Source: Lactococcus nasutitermitis | GTDB lineage: Bacteria > Bacillota > Bacilli > Lactobacillales > Streptococcaceae | Direction: 5' to 3' | Assembly: GCF_018403765.1 (NCBI RefSeq) | Contig: NZ_BOVQ01000002.1 | Location: 124,001 to 188,000, forward strand | DNA: 64,000 bases | In this document: positions 18,952 through 28,263 of the stretch, one piece after another | Numbering within the stretch: the stretch's first letter is position 1 | How the letters are laid out: each line of letters begins with the position of its first letter | The notes under the pieces: model-generated | What the model saw: only the letters and a program-made list of their open reading frames with translations | Told to the model about the DNA's origin: nothing | Database searches by the model: none | Program-made: the position numbers and the translations under genes

Positions 18952-19311
18952 TTGGAAACACAACGCACGCAAATGGTGTATGAAACAGATGGACAAGTGT
19001 ATTTGAGTACTGTTGAACCAGGAAAAATTCGTCTTGATAATAATGGTTTTGAATTCAAATATAAAAATTCTCATATGGGGAAAAATTTATTTTTTAAATG
19101 GGAAACAATCTCAAAGGCAGAAATTGATATTTCTTTACGTGGTAAAGTTCGTCCACAATTTGCTATTATTCTCAATGGACAAAGCAGAATCCGCTTTTTT
19201 TCTAAAAATTCTGGGGCAATCTTAAAACGTATGGGAAAAGAGATTGGTACTAAAAATATTTCACGTACTCCTAGTTTGCTTGATGCTCTTACAAGAGGAC
19301 TACGAAACTAG
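18952..19311 (+). CDS. DUF956 family protein (ManO), copy 2
   Basis: This 119-residue homologue of manO1 uses a TTG start at 18952, chosen by its Shine-Dalgarno. Shared features include FKWETISKAEIDIS matching the PWASIRAVEGRV region of copy 1, and the IRFFSKNSGAILK block matching IRFSSRQAGHILK. It converges on yitT copy 2, repeating the arrangement just upstream. It has diverged more than yitT and may have a different target. Confidence 0.78.
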   Translation: METQRTQMVYETDGQVYLSTVEPGKIRLDNNGFEFKYKNSHMGKNLFFKWETISKAEIDISLRGKVRPQFAIILNGQSRIRFFSKNSGAILKRMGKEIGTKNISRTPSLLDALTRGLRN

Positions 19312-19426
19312 GAATAAATTTTATTTGTCTTTATTAAAATTTTCTTATATATTTATCATACCATTTTGATAAATAAATCAGAAACGGTATCCTTATGCAA
19401 AATAATAAAAGGAAGATTTTTCTTTT

Positions 19427-20083
19427 TTATTTTCTTAAAATATTATATTTTAATTTGTTAATGACTTGCTGTCGATAGTTTTTTCTGCCTACAAAACGAG
19501 TAACTTTGCTAAAAATGAGGCAAGATAAGAGTGTGACAGCAAAGTTTGGAAGGGCTAGGAAAGTCATAAATGAAAGTAATAGGACAATGATATCTACTCC
19601 TAATAGCACTCTATCAATGGGGATTTTAAGATGTTTTTCCATAATAAGACTCAGCATGAGCGAACCTCCTAAAGTTCCACGAGATAAAACAGCAATTCCG
19701 ACTCCTATTCCTGAAAGAATACCATCTGAAATCCCTGCAAAAATGAGATGATTGTATTGAACTCCTGAAATATTTAAAGTTTCAAAAAAGATTAACCAAA
19801 GACTCATTGCTGAAGCTCCGGCAATACTGAGTAAGAGTTCTCTTTTTCCTAGGAGTTTTCCTCCAAAAATAAATAGTGGAATATTAACAAGGAGAACCGT
19901 GACAAATGGATTGATATTGAAAACAAAATTCATAAAGATGGATAATCCCGCAATCCCATTACTTGCAAGGGTGTTTGGAATTACAAAAATGTGAACAGAT
20001 AAGGCATAAAGTCCTACTCCGATAAGTAGTAAGCAGAGGTCTATTAAAAATCTACGGTCTATTTTTACTTTGTATAGTGTCAT
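19427..20083 (-). CDS. YitT family membrane protein, copy 2
   Basis: A 218-residue paralogue of the protein at 18184-18840, with matching motifs (LLLIGVGLYALSV, LASNGIAGLSI, GILSGIGVGI) and the same SKVTRFVGRKNYRQ C-terminus. It lacks DUF2179. The start is ATG at 20083 after a purine-rich AAAGAAAGAG. A short palindrome (ATTTATCA/TGATAAAT, 19352-19375) lies in the 115-bp gap to manO2; a weak stem near 19410-19435 may terminate it. Confidence 0.78.
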   Translation of the reverse strand: MTLYKVKIDRRFLIDLCLLLIGVGLYALSVHIFVIPNTLASNGIAGLSIFMNFVFNINPFVTVLLVNIPLFIFGGKLLGKRELLLSIAGASAMSLWLIFFETLNISGVQYNHLIFAGISDGILSGIGVGIAVLSRGTLGGSLMLSLIMEKHLKIPIDRVLLGVDIIVLLLSFMTFLALPNFAVTLLSCLIFSKVTRFVGRKNYRQQVINKLKYNILRK

Positions 20084-20170
20084 TTTCTCTTTCTTTTTTC
20101 ATATATTAGATTATTCTTATTATATTCTAATTTTATTTTAACACTTATAACTTAACTGGCACAAAAAAAT

Positions 20171-20200
20171 TTGACAAATGCTCATTTATTTTGATAAAAT
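20171..20200 (+). promoter_or_regulatory. serS promoter
   Basis: TTGACA (20171-20176), an 18-bp spacer and TAAAAT (20195-20200), upstream of a T-box leader. Predicted start near 20207. Confidence 0.65.
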
Positions 20201-20206
20201 AATATA

Positions 20207-20440
20207 AAGAAGATAATTACTACTTAATTTATTTAGAGAACTTGCGTTTGGTGAAAGCAAGTAAATGAGTAAATAATTTTCTACTTCTTTTGTATGAATT
20301 CTCTGTTAAAGCAGAGACGTACGCTCGCGATAAGAGCTTTCTGAGTTCTGCTTCTTGTTTAAAAAACTTGAGAGTGGAAAATTTAGGTGGAACCGTGCTT
20401 ACTGCGCCCTAATTCTTAATTGGATTTTGGCGTTTTTTAT
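20207..20440 (+). promoter_or_regulatory. serS: T-box leader controlling serS
   Basis: The long structured leader has stem I closed by AGAGAA and TTCTCT, the conserved T-box AGGTGGAACCG (20385-20395) and an intrinsic terminator (CGCC ... GGCG then TTTTTT, 20405-20438). T-boxes sense uncharged tRNA; this one should read tRNA-Ser. A TCT codon in the TTTTCTACTTC segment near 20280-20290 is my candidate specifier. Uncharged tRNA would favour the antiterminator and raise serS expression. Confidence 0.88.
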
Positions 20441-20461
20441 ATTTTTTGGAGGAAAAAAATT

Positions 20462-21733
20462 ATGTTAGATATTAAAAAAATTCGTTCTGACTTCGATACT
20501 GTAGCTGCTAAATTAGCTACTCGTGGTGTCGCACCAGAAAAACTTGAAGAACTTCACGCACTTGATATTCAAAGACGTGAATTGATTGTTAAGTCTGAAG
20601 AACTTAAAAAGGAACGCAATAACGTTTCTGATGAAATTGCCACTGTAAAGCGTGAAAAAGGTGATGCTTCTGATAAGATTTCTGCAATGCAAAAAGTTTC
20701 TGCTGAAATCAAAGTTATTGATGCTGAACTTATTGAAATTGAGGCTAAAATAACGACTTATACAACGACTTTACCTAATATTCCCCATGACGATGTACCT
20801 GTCGGTAAGGATGAGGATGAAAATGTTGAAGTTCGTCGTTGGGGAAAAACTCCTGAGTTTAACTTTGAACCTCAAGCACACTGGGATTTGGGCGAAAATC
20901 TTGGAATTTTAGATTGGGAACGTGGTGCGAAAGTGACTGGTTCTCGCTTCTTATTTTATAAAGGAGCTGGAGCAAAACTTGAACGGGCGCTCTATAACTT
21001 TATGCTGGATGAACACGCAAAAGAAGGCTATACAGAGATTATCCCGCCTTATATGGTCAATCAAGATTCAATGTTTGGAACAGGTCAATACCCTAAATTT
21101 AAGGAAGATACTTTTGAATTGACTGATGAACGTGGGTTTGTATTGATTCCTACTGCTGAAGTTCCTTTGACAAATTATTATCGTGGTGAGATTTTAGACG
21201 GTGCTGAGCTTCCTATTTACTTTACAGCTATGTCTCCTTCTTTCCGTTCTGAGGCTGGTTCTGCGGGACGTGATACACGTGGTTTAATTCGTTTACATCA
21301 ATTTCATAAGGTTGAAATGGTGAAGTTTGTAAAACCTGAAACTTCTTATGATGAATTGGAAAAAATGACTGCAAATGCAGAAAATATTTTGCAAAAACTT
21401 GGTCTTGCTTATCGTGTGGTTGCTTTATCTACTGGTGATATGGGCTTCTCTGCTGCTAAAACTTATGATTTGGAAGTTTGGATTCCTGCGCAAAATACTT
21501 ATCGTGAAATTTCTTCTTGTTCAAATTGTGAAGATTTCCAAGCGCGTCGTTCACAAATCCGTTATCGTGATGAAGATGGAAAAGTACAACTTTTGCATAC
21601 TTTGAATGGTTCTGGACTTGCTGTTGGTCGAACTGTTGCAGCAATTTTGGAAAATTATCAAAATGAAGACGGTTCTGTCACTGTTCCTGAAGCTCTTCGT
21701 CCTTATCTTGGCGGTCTTGAAATTATTAAATAA
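20462..21733 (+). CDS. serS: seryl-tRNA synthetase
   Basis: This 424-residue class II synthetase charges tRNA-Ser. The N-terminal coiled-coil arm (about 30-100) is followed by the catalytic domain with motif 2 ([14 protein letters not shown]) and motif 3 ([18 protein letters not shown]). I start at 20462, after GGAGG (20449-20453), rather than at an upstream in-frame codon inside the T-box terminator. It is monocistronic, followed by a bidirectional terminator. Confidence 0.96.
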   Translation: MLDIKKIRSDFDTVAAKLATRGVAPEKLEELHALDIQRRELIVKSEELKKERNNVSDEIATVKREKGDASDKISAMQKVSAEIKVIDAELIEIEAKITTYTTTLPNIPHDDVPVGKDEDENVEVRRWGKTPEFNFEPQAHWDLGENLGILDWERGAKVTGSRFLFYKGAGAKLERALYNFMLDEHAKEGYTEIIPPYMVNQDSMFGTGQYPKFKEDTFELTDERGFVLIPTAEVPLTNYYRGEILDGAELPIYFTAMSPSFRSEAGSAGRDTRGLIRLHQFHKVEMVKFVKPETSYDELEKMTANAENILQKLGLAYRVVALSTGDMGFSAAKTYDLEVWIPAQNTYREISSCSNCEDFQARRSQIRYRDEDGKVQLLHTLNGSGLAVGRTVAAILENYQNEDGSVTVPEALRPYLGGLEIIK

Positions 21734-21745
21734 TGAGAGATAATA

Positions 21746-21776
21746 AAAAATCTTGACTTGTATCAAGATTTTTTTG
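21746..21776. terminator. bidirectional terminator between serS and phoU
   Basis: AAAATCTTGA-cttgta-TCAAGATTTTTTT, a 10-bp stem with A/T tracts on both sides, between the convergent genes. Confidence 0.85.
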
Positions 21777-21785
21777 TTGGTATTT

Positions 21786-22439
21786 TTATAATTCTACGAT
21801 TGTTCCAGAATTAAGATAGACAATCCATTCACAGAGATTGACAGCATAGCCTGTGATACGTTCTAGGTAAACGAGGGTTAGGAGATATTCTTTTCCTGTT
21901 GTGATGGTTTCAGTATTTTCTTTCATCGCATCGAGAATTTTTTCTTCGATCTCGTGACTCATGGCTTTTGCTGTTGTTTGTTGTTCGGCTATCTCACGCG
22001 CACGTTTGTCATTACCTTGAATATAGGCATTGAGTGACGCATCTACGATGGCTTTTACTTTTTCTCCAAGGAGGGAAATGTCGTCTTCGACTTCACGAAT
22101 ACGTTCTTCTCCTTTAAGCTGAATAGTTGCTTTGGCAATGGAAGCAACATGGTCACCCATGCGTTCCAAGTCTGAACTTGCTTTTAAGACAGTAATAATT
22201 GTTCTCAAGTCTCCAGATACTGGTTGTTGTAGTGCAATCATTTCTAATGATTGGATTTCAAGATTTTTTTCTTGCTCGTTGATTTCTAGGTCTTTTTCGA
22301 TGACATCTTCTGCCAAATCACGGTCGTGGCTAACAAAAGCGCGAACGGCTTTATTGAGTTGAGCGGAAACTTGTGTTCCCATCGAATAAAATTGATTGTG
22401 TAGTTTATTTAAATCGTCTTCAAATTGTGTACGAAGCAT
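21786..22439 (-). CDS. phoU: phosphate transport system accessory protein PhoU
   Basis: This 217-residue all-helical protein consists of two PhoU repeats (motifs ERMGDHVASIAK and a second in the C-terminal half). PhoU moderates Pst activity and signals phosphate status to the Pho two-component system. AAAGGAG precedes the ATG. It is the last gene of the pst cluster, about 60 bp after pstB2, with no terminator between. Confidence 0.93.
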   Translation of the reverse strand: MLRTQFEDDLNKLHNQFYSMGTQVSAQLNKAVRAFVSHDRDLAEDVIEKDLEINEQEKNLEIQSLEMIALQQPVSGDLRTIITVLKASSDLERMGDHVASIAKATIQLKGEERIREVEDDISLLGEKVKAIVDASLNAYIQGNDKRAREIAEQQTTAKAMSHEIEEKILDAMKENTETITTGKEYLLTLVYLERITGYAVNLCEWIVYLNSGTIVEL

Positions 22440-22498
22440 AGTTACTCCTTTTTAATTTTTTTATTGTTAATATAATATTTTAAGAAATTCTTTCGTTT

Positions 22499-23260
22499 TT
22501 AGCCAAATTTCCCTGCAATGTAATCCTCTGTTTCCTGTTTTTCAGGATTGAGAAACATTTTTTTCGTGTCGTCCATTTCAATCAAATCGCCATTGAGCAT
22601 AAAAGCTGTACGGTCTGAGATACGACTGGCTTGTTGCATACTGTGTGTTACCATGATTAAGGTATAATCATTTCTCAACTCTAGCAAAGTTTCTTCAATA
22701 CGTCCTGCGGAAATTGGATCGAGGGCTGACGTGGCTTCGTCAAGTAAGATAATATCAGGATTGACTGCTAAAACGCGCGCGATACACACACGTTGTTGCT
22801 GACCTCCTGAAAGTCCGAGGGCTGAACTATGTAGGATATCTTTGACTTCATCCCAAATGTTAGCTGCTTTGAGTGAATTTTCAACCACTTCATCAAGTAC
22901 TGCCTTATCTTTGACACCTTTCAAACGCAAACCATAAACGACGTTTTCATAAATTGAAAATGGGAAAGGATTGGGTTGTTGAAAAACCATACCAATTTCT
23001 TTTCGTAAATCAACGGTATCCACGCGAGGACTGTATATATTTTGCTCTTTATACATAATCGCGCCTGTAATCGTGACAGTTGGTATCAAGTCATTCATTC
23101 GGTTAATTGAGCGTAAGAGCGTTGATTTTCCACAACCTGATGGACCAATGAGTGCTGTGATTTCTTTGGGATAAAACTTCATATTGATATTGTTCAGCGC
23201 TTTTTTCTTACTATAATATAAAGATAAGTCACTGACTGTTAAAATTGCTTCTTTTGTCAT
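22499..23260 (-). CDS. pstB: phosphate ABC transporter ATP-binding protein, copy 2
   Basis: A 253-residue ABC ATPase with Walker [10 protein letters not shown], signature LSGGQQQR and Walker [13 protein letters not shown]. It powers phosphate import with PstA/PstC. Two pstB genes sit in tandem; this downstream one is the shorter. The EAT in Walker B replaces the more usual EPT/EPA of PstB, which is a minor variant. The gap to pstB copy 1 is 18 bp. Confidence 0.93.
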   Translation of the reverse strand: MTKEAILTVSDLSLYYSKKKALNNINMKFYPKEITALIGPSGCGKSTLLRSINRMNDLIPTVTITGAIMYKEQNIYSPRVDTVDLRKEIGMVFQQPNPFPFSIYENVVYGLRLKGVKDKAVLDEVVENSLKAANIWDEVKDILHSSALGLSGGQQQRVCIARVLAVNPDIILLDEATSALDPISAGRIEETLLELRNDYTLIMVTHSMQQASRISDRTAFMLNGDLIEMDDTKKMFLNPEKQETEDYIAGKFG

Positions 23261-23278
23261 ATTTTTCTTTTTACCTGC

Positions 23279-24085
23279 TTATCCAAAGTGTCCTGAAACA
23301 TAATCTTCTGTTGCTTTCAAGGTTGGTTGTGTGAAGATTTTGCTTGTTTCATCGTATTCAATCAAATCGCCTGAGTAGAAAAACGCTGTATAGTCACTCG
23401 CACGTGATGCTTGTGCCATATTGTGTGTAACGATAATAATCGTATAGTCTTTTTTCAGGTCATTCATCGTTTCCTCAATCTGCATAGTAGATATCGGGTC
23501 AAGAGCTGAGGCTGGTTCATCCATGAGAATGATATCTGGCTTGACTGATAGGGCTCGTGCAATACAAAGGCGCTGTGCTTGTCCACCAGACATCGCGAGA
23601 GCAGAACTTTTGAGATTATCTTTCACTTGATCCCAAAGCGCTGCTTGTTTGAGTGATGTTTCGACAATTTCGTCTAACTTTTTCTTGTCGTGTACACCTT
23701 CTCTGCGATGAATAAAAGCTATGTTTTCATAGATTGATTTTGGAAATGGATTGGGTCTTTGGAAAACCATGCCAATTTGTTTGCGAACTTCATAAACATT
23801 GACTTTTGGGTCATTGATATTGACATCAGCATAGCTTATCTCGCCTGTGACACGTGCGCCGTCAATCGTATCGTTCATGCGATTGAGTGCGCGGAGGTAG
23901 GTCGATTTTCCTGAACCTGATGGGCCAATCAATGCGGATATTTTATTTTTGGGAAACTGCATGGTTACACCATGAATTGCTTCTTTTGTATTATTGTAAA
24001 AAACACGTAAATCTGTTGTGGAAAGGGCGATTTTATCTTCAAAAGTCATGATATGTCGCTCGTTCCAATCATAAGTTGATGCCAT
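23279..24085 (-). CDS. pstB: phosphate ABC transporter ATP-binding protein, copy 1
   Basis: A 268-residue ABC ATPase with Walker A GPSGSGKST, signature MSGGQAQR and Walker B IILMDEPASALD. It carries a PstB-like N-terminal extension (YDWNERHIMTFEDKI) absent from copy 2. Tandem PstB ATPases are common in streptococci and lactococci; whether they form a heterodimer is not known from sequence. Located 23 bp after pstA. Confidence 0.94.
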   Translation of the reverse strand: MASTYDWNERHIMTFEDKIALSTTDLRVFYNNTKEAIHGVTMQFPKNKISALIGPSGSGKSTYLRALNRMNDTIDGARVTGEISYADVNINDPKVNVYEVRKQIGMVFQRPNPFPKSIYENIAFIHRREGVHDKKKLDEIVETSLKQAALWDQVKDNLKSSALAMSGGQAQRLCIARALSVKPDIILMDEPASALDPISTMQIEETMNDLKKDYTIIIVTHNMAQASRASDYTAFFYSGDLIEYDETSKIFTQPTLKATEDYVSGHFG

Positions 24086-24108
24086 TTATTTTTTCCTTTT
24101 TGTCAGTT

Positions 24109-25008
24109 TTAATTTCCAGAAGTGAGACGTTTGTGGATACGATTTCCAAAGAAACGTGCGCCAAGGTTAAAGAGGAGTACAAAGATAATCAGGACGGCTG
24201 AGGCGCCTGCTGAAATCTGTTGAGCTGTTGAAATCGTACCTTCTGTATTGAGCGCCCAAATGTGAACAGCGAGTGTTTCTGCTGGTCTAAAGAGAGATAA
24301 GGGACTTGTGAGGCTCATTGGGTTCCAGTTTGTCCAGTTGATAGGAAGATTTGTCTGACCTGCTGTATAAATCAAGGCTGCGGCTTCACCAAATACACGT
24401 CCACTAGAAAGGATAACTCCTGTGATGATACCTGGAACTGCTGCTGGAAGAATGATATGTATTGCTGTTTCCCATTTTGATAAACCGAGAGCTAAGCCAC
24501 CTTCACGTTGCATGGTTGGAATTGCACGCAAACTTTCTTCGACATTTCTTGTCATCAGAGGGAGGTTAAAGACTGTTAGGGCAAGCGCTCCTGATAAAAC
24601 TGAGAAGCCAAGTTTGAATTGTAGGACAAAGATGAGCATTCCAAAAAGTCCGACAACGATTGAGGGGAGAGAAGAAAGGACTTCAATAGCTGAGCGAACG
24701 GTGCCTGTAATCCATGATTTCTGGTTGGCATATTCGCTAAGGTAAATCCCTGCGCCAAGTGAAAGTGGAACTGAGATAATCAAAGTGACAATCAGCAAGT
24801 AAATGGAATTAAAAAGCTGAACAGCAATTCCTCCTCCTGTTAGAGGATTGGATGCTGTTGTGATGAATTTCAAGCCTCCCATTGCAAAAATCGCGGGAAT
24901 TCCTTGGATGAGGATATAAAGTAATAAAAAGGCAAGAATAGCAACAATAATGCCTGAAAGGACGTAAAGAACGCCTGTGGCAATTTTATTTGAGCGTTTC
25001 GCGTTCAT
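24109..25008 (-). CDS. pstA: phosphate ABC transporter permease PstA
   Basis: A 299-residue permease with about six transmembrane segments; the loop LRAIPTMQREGGLALGLSKW contacts the ATPase. Its ATG shares one base with the pstC TAA (TAATG), so the two are translationally coupled. With PstC it forms the phosphate channel. Confidence 0.94.
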   Translation of the reverse strand: MNAKRSNKIATGVLYVLSGIIVAILAFLLLYILIQGIPAIFAMGGLKFITTASNPLTGGGIAVQLFNSIYLLIVTLIISVPLSLGAGIYLSEYANQKSWITGTVRSAIEVLSSLPSIVVGLFGMLIFVLQFKLGFSVLSGALALTVFNLPLMTRNVEESLRAIPTMQREGGLALGLSKWETAIHIILPAAVPGIITGVILSSGRVFGEAAALIYTAGQTNLPINWTNWNPMSLTSPLSLFRPAETLAVHIWALNTEGTISTAQQISAGASAVLIIFVLLFNLGARFFGNRIHKRLTSGN

Positions 25009-25931
25009 TATTTCAGACTTCCTTTCTTAGCAATCGCACGCATGGCGAGGTTGAAAATGAGTGACATGATGAGCAGGAGCAAGGCGAGTGACCAGAGCGC
25101 ATTGAGCTGAATTCCTGGTGTCGCATTTGGAATGCCAGAGGTCAAAATCGAGGTCAGTGTAGAGGCTGGTGAAATCAGATTTTGTGGCATGGTTACAGCA
25201 TTTCCGACAACCATCTGAATGGCGAGAGCTTCACCAAATGCGCGCGCCATACCGAAGATAACAGCGGTTAGGATACCTGGTGTTGCTGCTCTTAAAAGAA
25301 CGCGCCAAATTGTTTGCCAGCGTGTCGCACCAAGTCCGAGTGATGCTTCACGGTAATGTCCTGGAACGGCTTTGAGTGCATCAACGGTCATTGAAGTAAC
25401 AGTTGGCAAAATCATAACGAACAGCACAAAAACACCAGAAAGAAGTCCAAGTCCTGTTCCACCAAAAGTTTGGCGGATGATTGGTACAACAACGGTTAAA
25501 CCGATAAAACCATAAACAACTGAAGGAATGCCGACAAGAAGCTCAATAACTGGTTGCAAAATTTTTGCTCCATATTTTGGTGAAATCTCGGTCATGTAAA
25601 TTCCTGCTCCGATGGCAAATGGTGTTGCTACAAGTGCTGAGAGAACGGTGACAATCAGTGAGCCTGTAAACATTGGTAATGCTCCGACTGCTGGCTTGCC
25701 ATCTGCTCCTATATTTCCTGGTGACCAATTTGTACCAAAGAGGAAACGGAAAGGATTGACGCCATTTTCAAAAAATGTTGAGAGACCTTTTTCAGCTACG
25801 AAGACGAGAATTAAGCCGACAACAAAGACAATCAGTGCGATGCACAAGAAAGTTAAGGTTTTTCCGAATTTTTCTAAGCGTGAATTTTTATTGCTGGAAA
25901 GCAATTTTTCTTTGATTTTTTGATTTTCCAT
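25008..25931 (-). CDS. pstC: phosphate ABC transporter permease PstC
   Basis: A 307-residue permease (MENQKIKEK start) with the loop LKAVPGHYREASLGLGATRW. I use the ATG at 25931 with AAGG upstream. The reading frame stays open further upstream to 26060, but that part is a translation of the intergenic repeat element and not protein-like. The gene follows pstS copy 1 after a repeat-rich 176-bp gap. Confidence 0.93.
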   Translation of the reverse strand: MENQKIKEKLLSSNKNSRLEKFGKTLTFLCIALIVFVVGLILVFVAEKGLSTFFENGVNPFRFLFGTNWSPGNIGADGKPAVGALPMFTGSLIVTVLSALVATPFAIGAGIYMTEISPKYGAKILQPVIELLVGIPSVVYGFIGLTVVVPIIRQTFGGTGLGLLSGVFVLFVMILPTVTSMTVDALKAVPGHYREASLGLGATRWQTIWRVLLRAATPGILTAVIFGMARAFGEALAIQMVVGNAVTMPQNLISPASTLTSILTSGIPNATPGIQLNALWSLALLLLIMSLIFNLAMRAIAKKGSLK

Positions 25932-25963
25932 ACTTGCCTTTTTTTGTTTTTTTGATGAAAATG

Positions 25964-26064
25964 TTTTTGACAACTCTGCCGTAGGGGCTAGAGAATTTAT
26001 TCTCAGCCTTCTCGGACAGAGTGAACTTATAACGGAGTTGTAAGTTTGTATCTCTGTCAAAAAA
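25964..26064 (+). repeat. MITE-like element A (101 bp) between pstC and pstS1
   Basis: Its ends are TTTTTGACA and TGTCAAAAA. The interior carries GGCTAGAGAAT-tt-ATTCTCAGCC and a second hairpin ACTTATAAC/GTTGTAAGT. The same sequence occurs inverted at 27132-27230, nearly complete at 42226-42329 and shortened at 28362-28416. No coding capacity. Confidence 0.85.
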
Positions 26065-26082
26065 TATTTTTACTTCATTTTG

Positions 26083-26104
26083 TTTTTGACAGTTCTGTCA
26101 AAAA
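26083..26104. repeat. solo TTTTGACAG palindrome, probable pstS1 terminator
   Basis: A perfect palindrome around TTTTGACAG-TT-CTGTCAAAA, ending 4 bp before the pstS1 stop. With its flanking T-run it would terminate pstS1 transcription on the minus strand. Confidence 0.8.
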
Positions 26105-26107
26105 ATT

Positions 26108-26959
26108 TTATTTGATTTTTGATACATTTCCTTTGGCATCACGATCCACTTTCATTGCAGAAACTGGAATGTAGCCGAGCTTTTTGAGAGTGGCTTTGTC
26201 ATTTTTCACATAATTGATAAATGATGTTTCGGTTTTATTGACCTGAGCGTTGTTGGTGTACATATGCTCGTATGACCAAATTTTCCATTTGTTGATAACA
26301 ACATTTTCATCTGTTGGTGCGACACTATTGACTTCCAGTGGTTTAACTCCTGGTTTGTGAATATAGCTGAAAGCAACATAACTAATCGCACCCGGTGTTT
26401 GTCCAACAAGCTGAACAACTGAACCTGAAGCATCTTGCGTTGGTCCATTGACTTCTGTCGCATTATTCAAAGCGTATTTGTCAAAATTGACACGTGTTCC
26501 TGAGCCTGCTGTTCTGCCAATCACGGTAATTTTTTGGTTCGGACCATCTACTTGACTCCAATTTGTAATTTTTCCTGTGAAAATATCAACCAACTGCTGA
26601 TTTGTCAAATTGGAAACTTTAAGTTTTTTGTTGATAATCGGTGCGAAACCAATGACAGCAACTTTGTGGTCTGTGATTTTCTTGCTGTTAATTCCTGGTT
26701 TTTCTTCTGCAAAAATGTCCGAATTACCAATCTGAAAAGAGCCAGCTGCGACTTGCGCCAAACCGACACCAGAACCGCCACCTTGTACCATGATAATTTC
26801 TTTTGAATGCTGTTTCATGTAGTCCATGGAAGATTGCTCAACTAAAGGTTGCAAAGCTGTCGAACCTCCTGCTGTGACTTGTTTTCCGCCTGTACCACAC
26901 GCAGTCAATGCAAACAAGCTAGAAGCCGCCATGAGAGCTATTAAAATTTTCTTTTTCAT
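26108..26959 (-). CDS. pstS: phosphate-binding lipoprotein PstS, copy 1
   Basis: A 283-residue lipoprotein with lipobox LTAC (Cys21) and the phosphate-site motif AGGSTALQPLV; GRTAGSGTRVNF and QGGGSGVGLAQVA are family hallmarks. It captures phosphate for PstCA. The paralogue at 27314-28207 is closely similar along the whole length. The start ATG lies 6 bp after an extended -10 box with no Shine-Dalgarno. Repeat elements in opposite orientation flank the gene. Confidence 0.94.
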   Translation of the reverse strand: MKKKILIALMAASSLFALTACGTGGKQVTAGGSTALQPLVEQSSMDYMKQHSKEIIMVQGGGSGVGLAQVAAGSFQIGNSDIFAEEKPGINSKKITDHKVAVIGFAPIINKKLKVSNLTNQQLVDIFTGKITNWSQVDGPNQKITVIGRTAGSGTRVNFDKYALNNATEVNGPTQDASGSVVQLVGQTPGAISYVAFSYIHKPGVKPLEVNSVAPTDENVVINKWKIWSYEHMYTNNAQVNKTETSFINYVKNDKATLKKLGYIPVSAMKVDRDAKGNVSKIK

Positions 26960-26965
26960 AGCTTA

Positions 26966-27031
26966 ATTATACCATAATACGTGATTATTCTTGCATAACT
27001 GGAAACGTTCACAATGTAAATATTTTGTAAA
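26966..27031 (-). promoter_or_regulatory. pstS1 promoter with Pho-box-like repeats
   Basis: On the minus strand TTTACAAAATA and TTTACATTGTG stand in direct 11-bp repeat (27010-27031), resembling PhoP/PnpR-type boxes. About 38 bp further on is extended TGGTATAAT (-10 at 26966-26971), 6 bp from the ATG. The rest of the 354-bp gap up to 27313 holds repeat element B and a solo palindrome. Confidence 0.65.
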
Positions 27032-27131
27032 TGGAGTTGCGGAAATAGCACATCTTGCGATGCGCCATTCCCATGAAAAAAAATTTATAGTAGATTTGAT
27101 TTTGTCAAATCTTATATCTGCTGATAATTTA

Positions 27132-27230
27132 TTTTTGACAGAGTACAAACTTACAACTTCGTTATAAGTTCACCCTGTCCGAGAAGGCTGAGAATAAATT
27201 CTCTAGCCCCTACGGCAACTCTGTCAAAAA
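27132..27230 (-). repeat. MITE-like element B (99 bp) between pstS1 and pstS2
   Basis: The near-exact inverse of element A, with ends TTTTTGACA/TGTCAAAAA and the same two internal hairpins. It is in direct orientation with the short element C at 28362-28416, so elements B and C bracket pstS2. Confidence 0.85.
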
Positions 27231-27271
27231 TTTTGTGATGTGCAAAGTGGAGAATATCAACAGATAAGAGA

Positions 27272-27289
27272 TTTGACAAGTCTGTCAAA
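27272..27289. repeat. solo palindrome, probable pstS2 terminator
   Basis: TTTGACA-agtc-TGTCAAA within a longer imperfect stem (CAGATAAG ... CTTATCAG), 24 bp past the pstS2 stop on the minus strand. Confidence 0.7.
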
Positions 27290-27313
27290 ACTTATCAGTG
27301 TCTCTTGTATGAT

Positions 27314-28207
27314 TTATTTCTTTGTGACATTTCCGTCAGAATCGCGGTCAACTTTCATCTGGCTTACTGGAATGTAACCAAGTTTCTTGAGGTCAGATTT
27401 ATCAGAAGAAACGTATTTGATGAAAGATTTTTCAGCTGCTGTTGCTTTAGAATTGTTTGTGTACATATGTTCATAGGACCAAACTTTCCAATCATTGTCC
27501 GCAACATTAGCATTTGTTGGTTTTACGCCGTCAATATCCAGTGCTTTCACCGCTTTGCTTGTCTCTAAATATGAAAACGCTACATAACTAATCGCACCCG
27601 GTGTTTGTCCAACCATTGTTACAACTGAACCTGAAGCATCTTGTGTTGGCCCGTTGACTTCTGTCGCATTTCCAAGAGCGAAATGGTCAAAGTTGACGCG
27701 CGTTCCAGAACCTTCTGTCCGACCGATAACTGTGATTTTCTGGTCCTGTCCACCAACTTGTTTCCAGTTTGTTACTTTTCCTGTGAAGATATCTGTCAAC
27801 TGTTGTGTTGTCAGATTATCAACGGAAATTTTTGAATTGACAATCGGTGCAAAACCAACAACTGCCACTTTATTGTCCGTAATCGCTGACGCGTCTATCC
27901 CAGATTTTTCTTCTGCAAAAATATCTGAATTTCCGATTTGGAATGAACCGGCTGCAACTTGCGTCAAACCAACACCAGAACCACCACCTTGTACTGTGAT
28001 TTGCACATTTGGATTTTTTGCCATAAATTCTGTCGAAGCTTGTTGTACCATTGGTTGCAAAGCAGTTGACCCACCAGCAATAATCTGTCCAGACAATGCT
28101 TTTGTGCTTGATGATGATGTCTTGCTAGATGAGCTGCTATTTCCGCAAGCCGCGAGAGTGATAAGTGCTGTAGCTGCAACAAGGCCAACAAAGAGTTGTT
28201 TTTTCAT
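27314..28207 (-). CDS. pstS: phosphate-binding lipoprotein PstS, copy 2
   Basis: A 297-residue lipoprotein with lipobox LAAC (Cys21), a Ser/Lys linker, then AGGSTALQPMV, QGGGSGVGLTQVA and GRTEGSGTRVNF. It is highly similar to copy 1, so this is a recent tandem duplication or a maintained pair. This copy has the better Pho-box promoter and a leader with GGAG before the ATG. It may be the phosphate-starvation-induced binding protein, with copy 1 supplying a second promoter for pstCAB. Confidence 0.94.
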   Translation of the reverse strand: MKKQLFVGLVAATALITLAACGNSSSSSKTSSSSTKALSGQIIAGGSTALQPMVQQASTEFMAKNPNVQITVQGGGSGVGLTQVAAGSFQIGNSDIFAEEKSGIDASAITDNKVAVVGFAPIVNSKISVDNLTTQQLTDIFTGKVTNWKQVGGQDQKITVIGRTEGSGTRVNFDHFALGNATEVNGPTQDASGSVVTMVGQTPGAISYVAFSYLETSKAVKALDIDGVKPTNANVADNDWKVWSYEHMYTNNSKATAAEKSFIKYVSSDKSDLKKLGYIPVSQMKVDRDSDGNVTKK

Positions 28208-28263
28208 GAGATGTATTCTCCATTTAATAAATTTTTTCGATAAGCACTTTTGCTTACATATCT

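Noticed and set aside
20275-20365. tRNA-like cloverleaf upstream of serS
   Set aside because: The stems belong to the T-box leader; no acceptor stem or TpsiC loop is present.
25932-26060. 43-codon N-terminal extension of PstC
   Set aside because: It is translation of repeat element A and lacks a ribosome binding site; the ATG at 25931 gives the normal PstC N-terminus.
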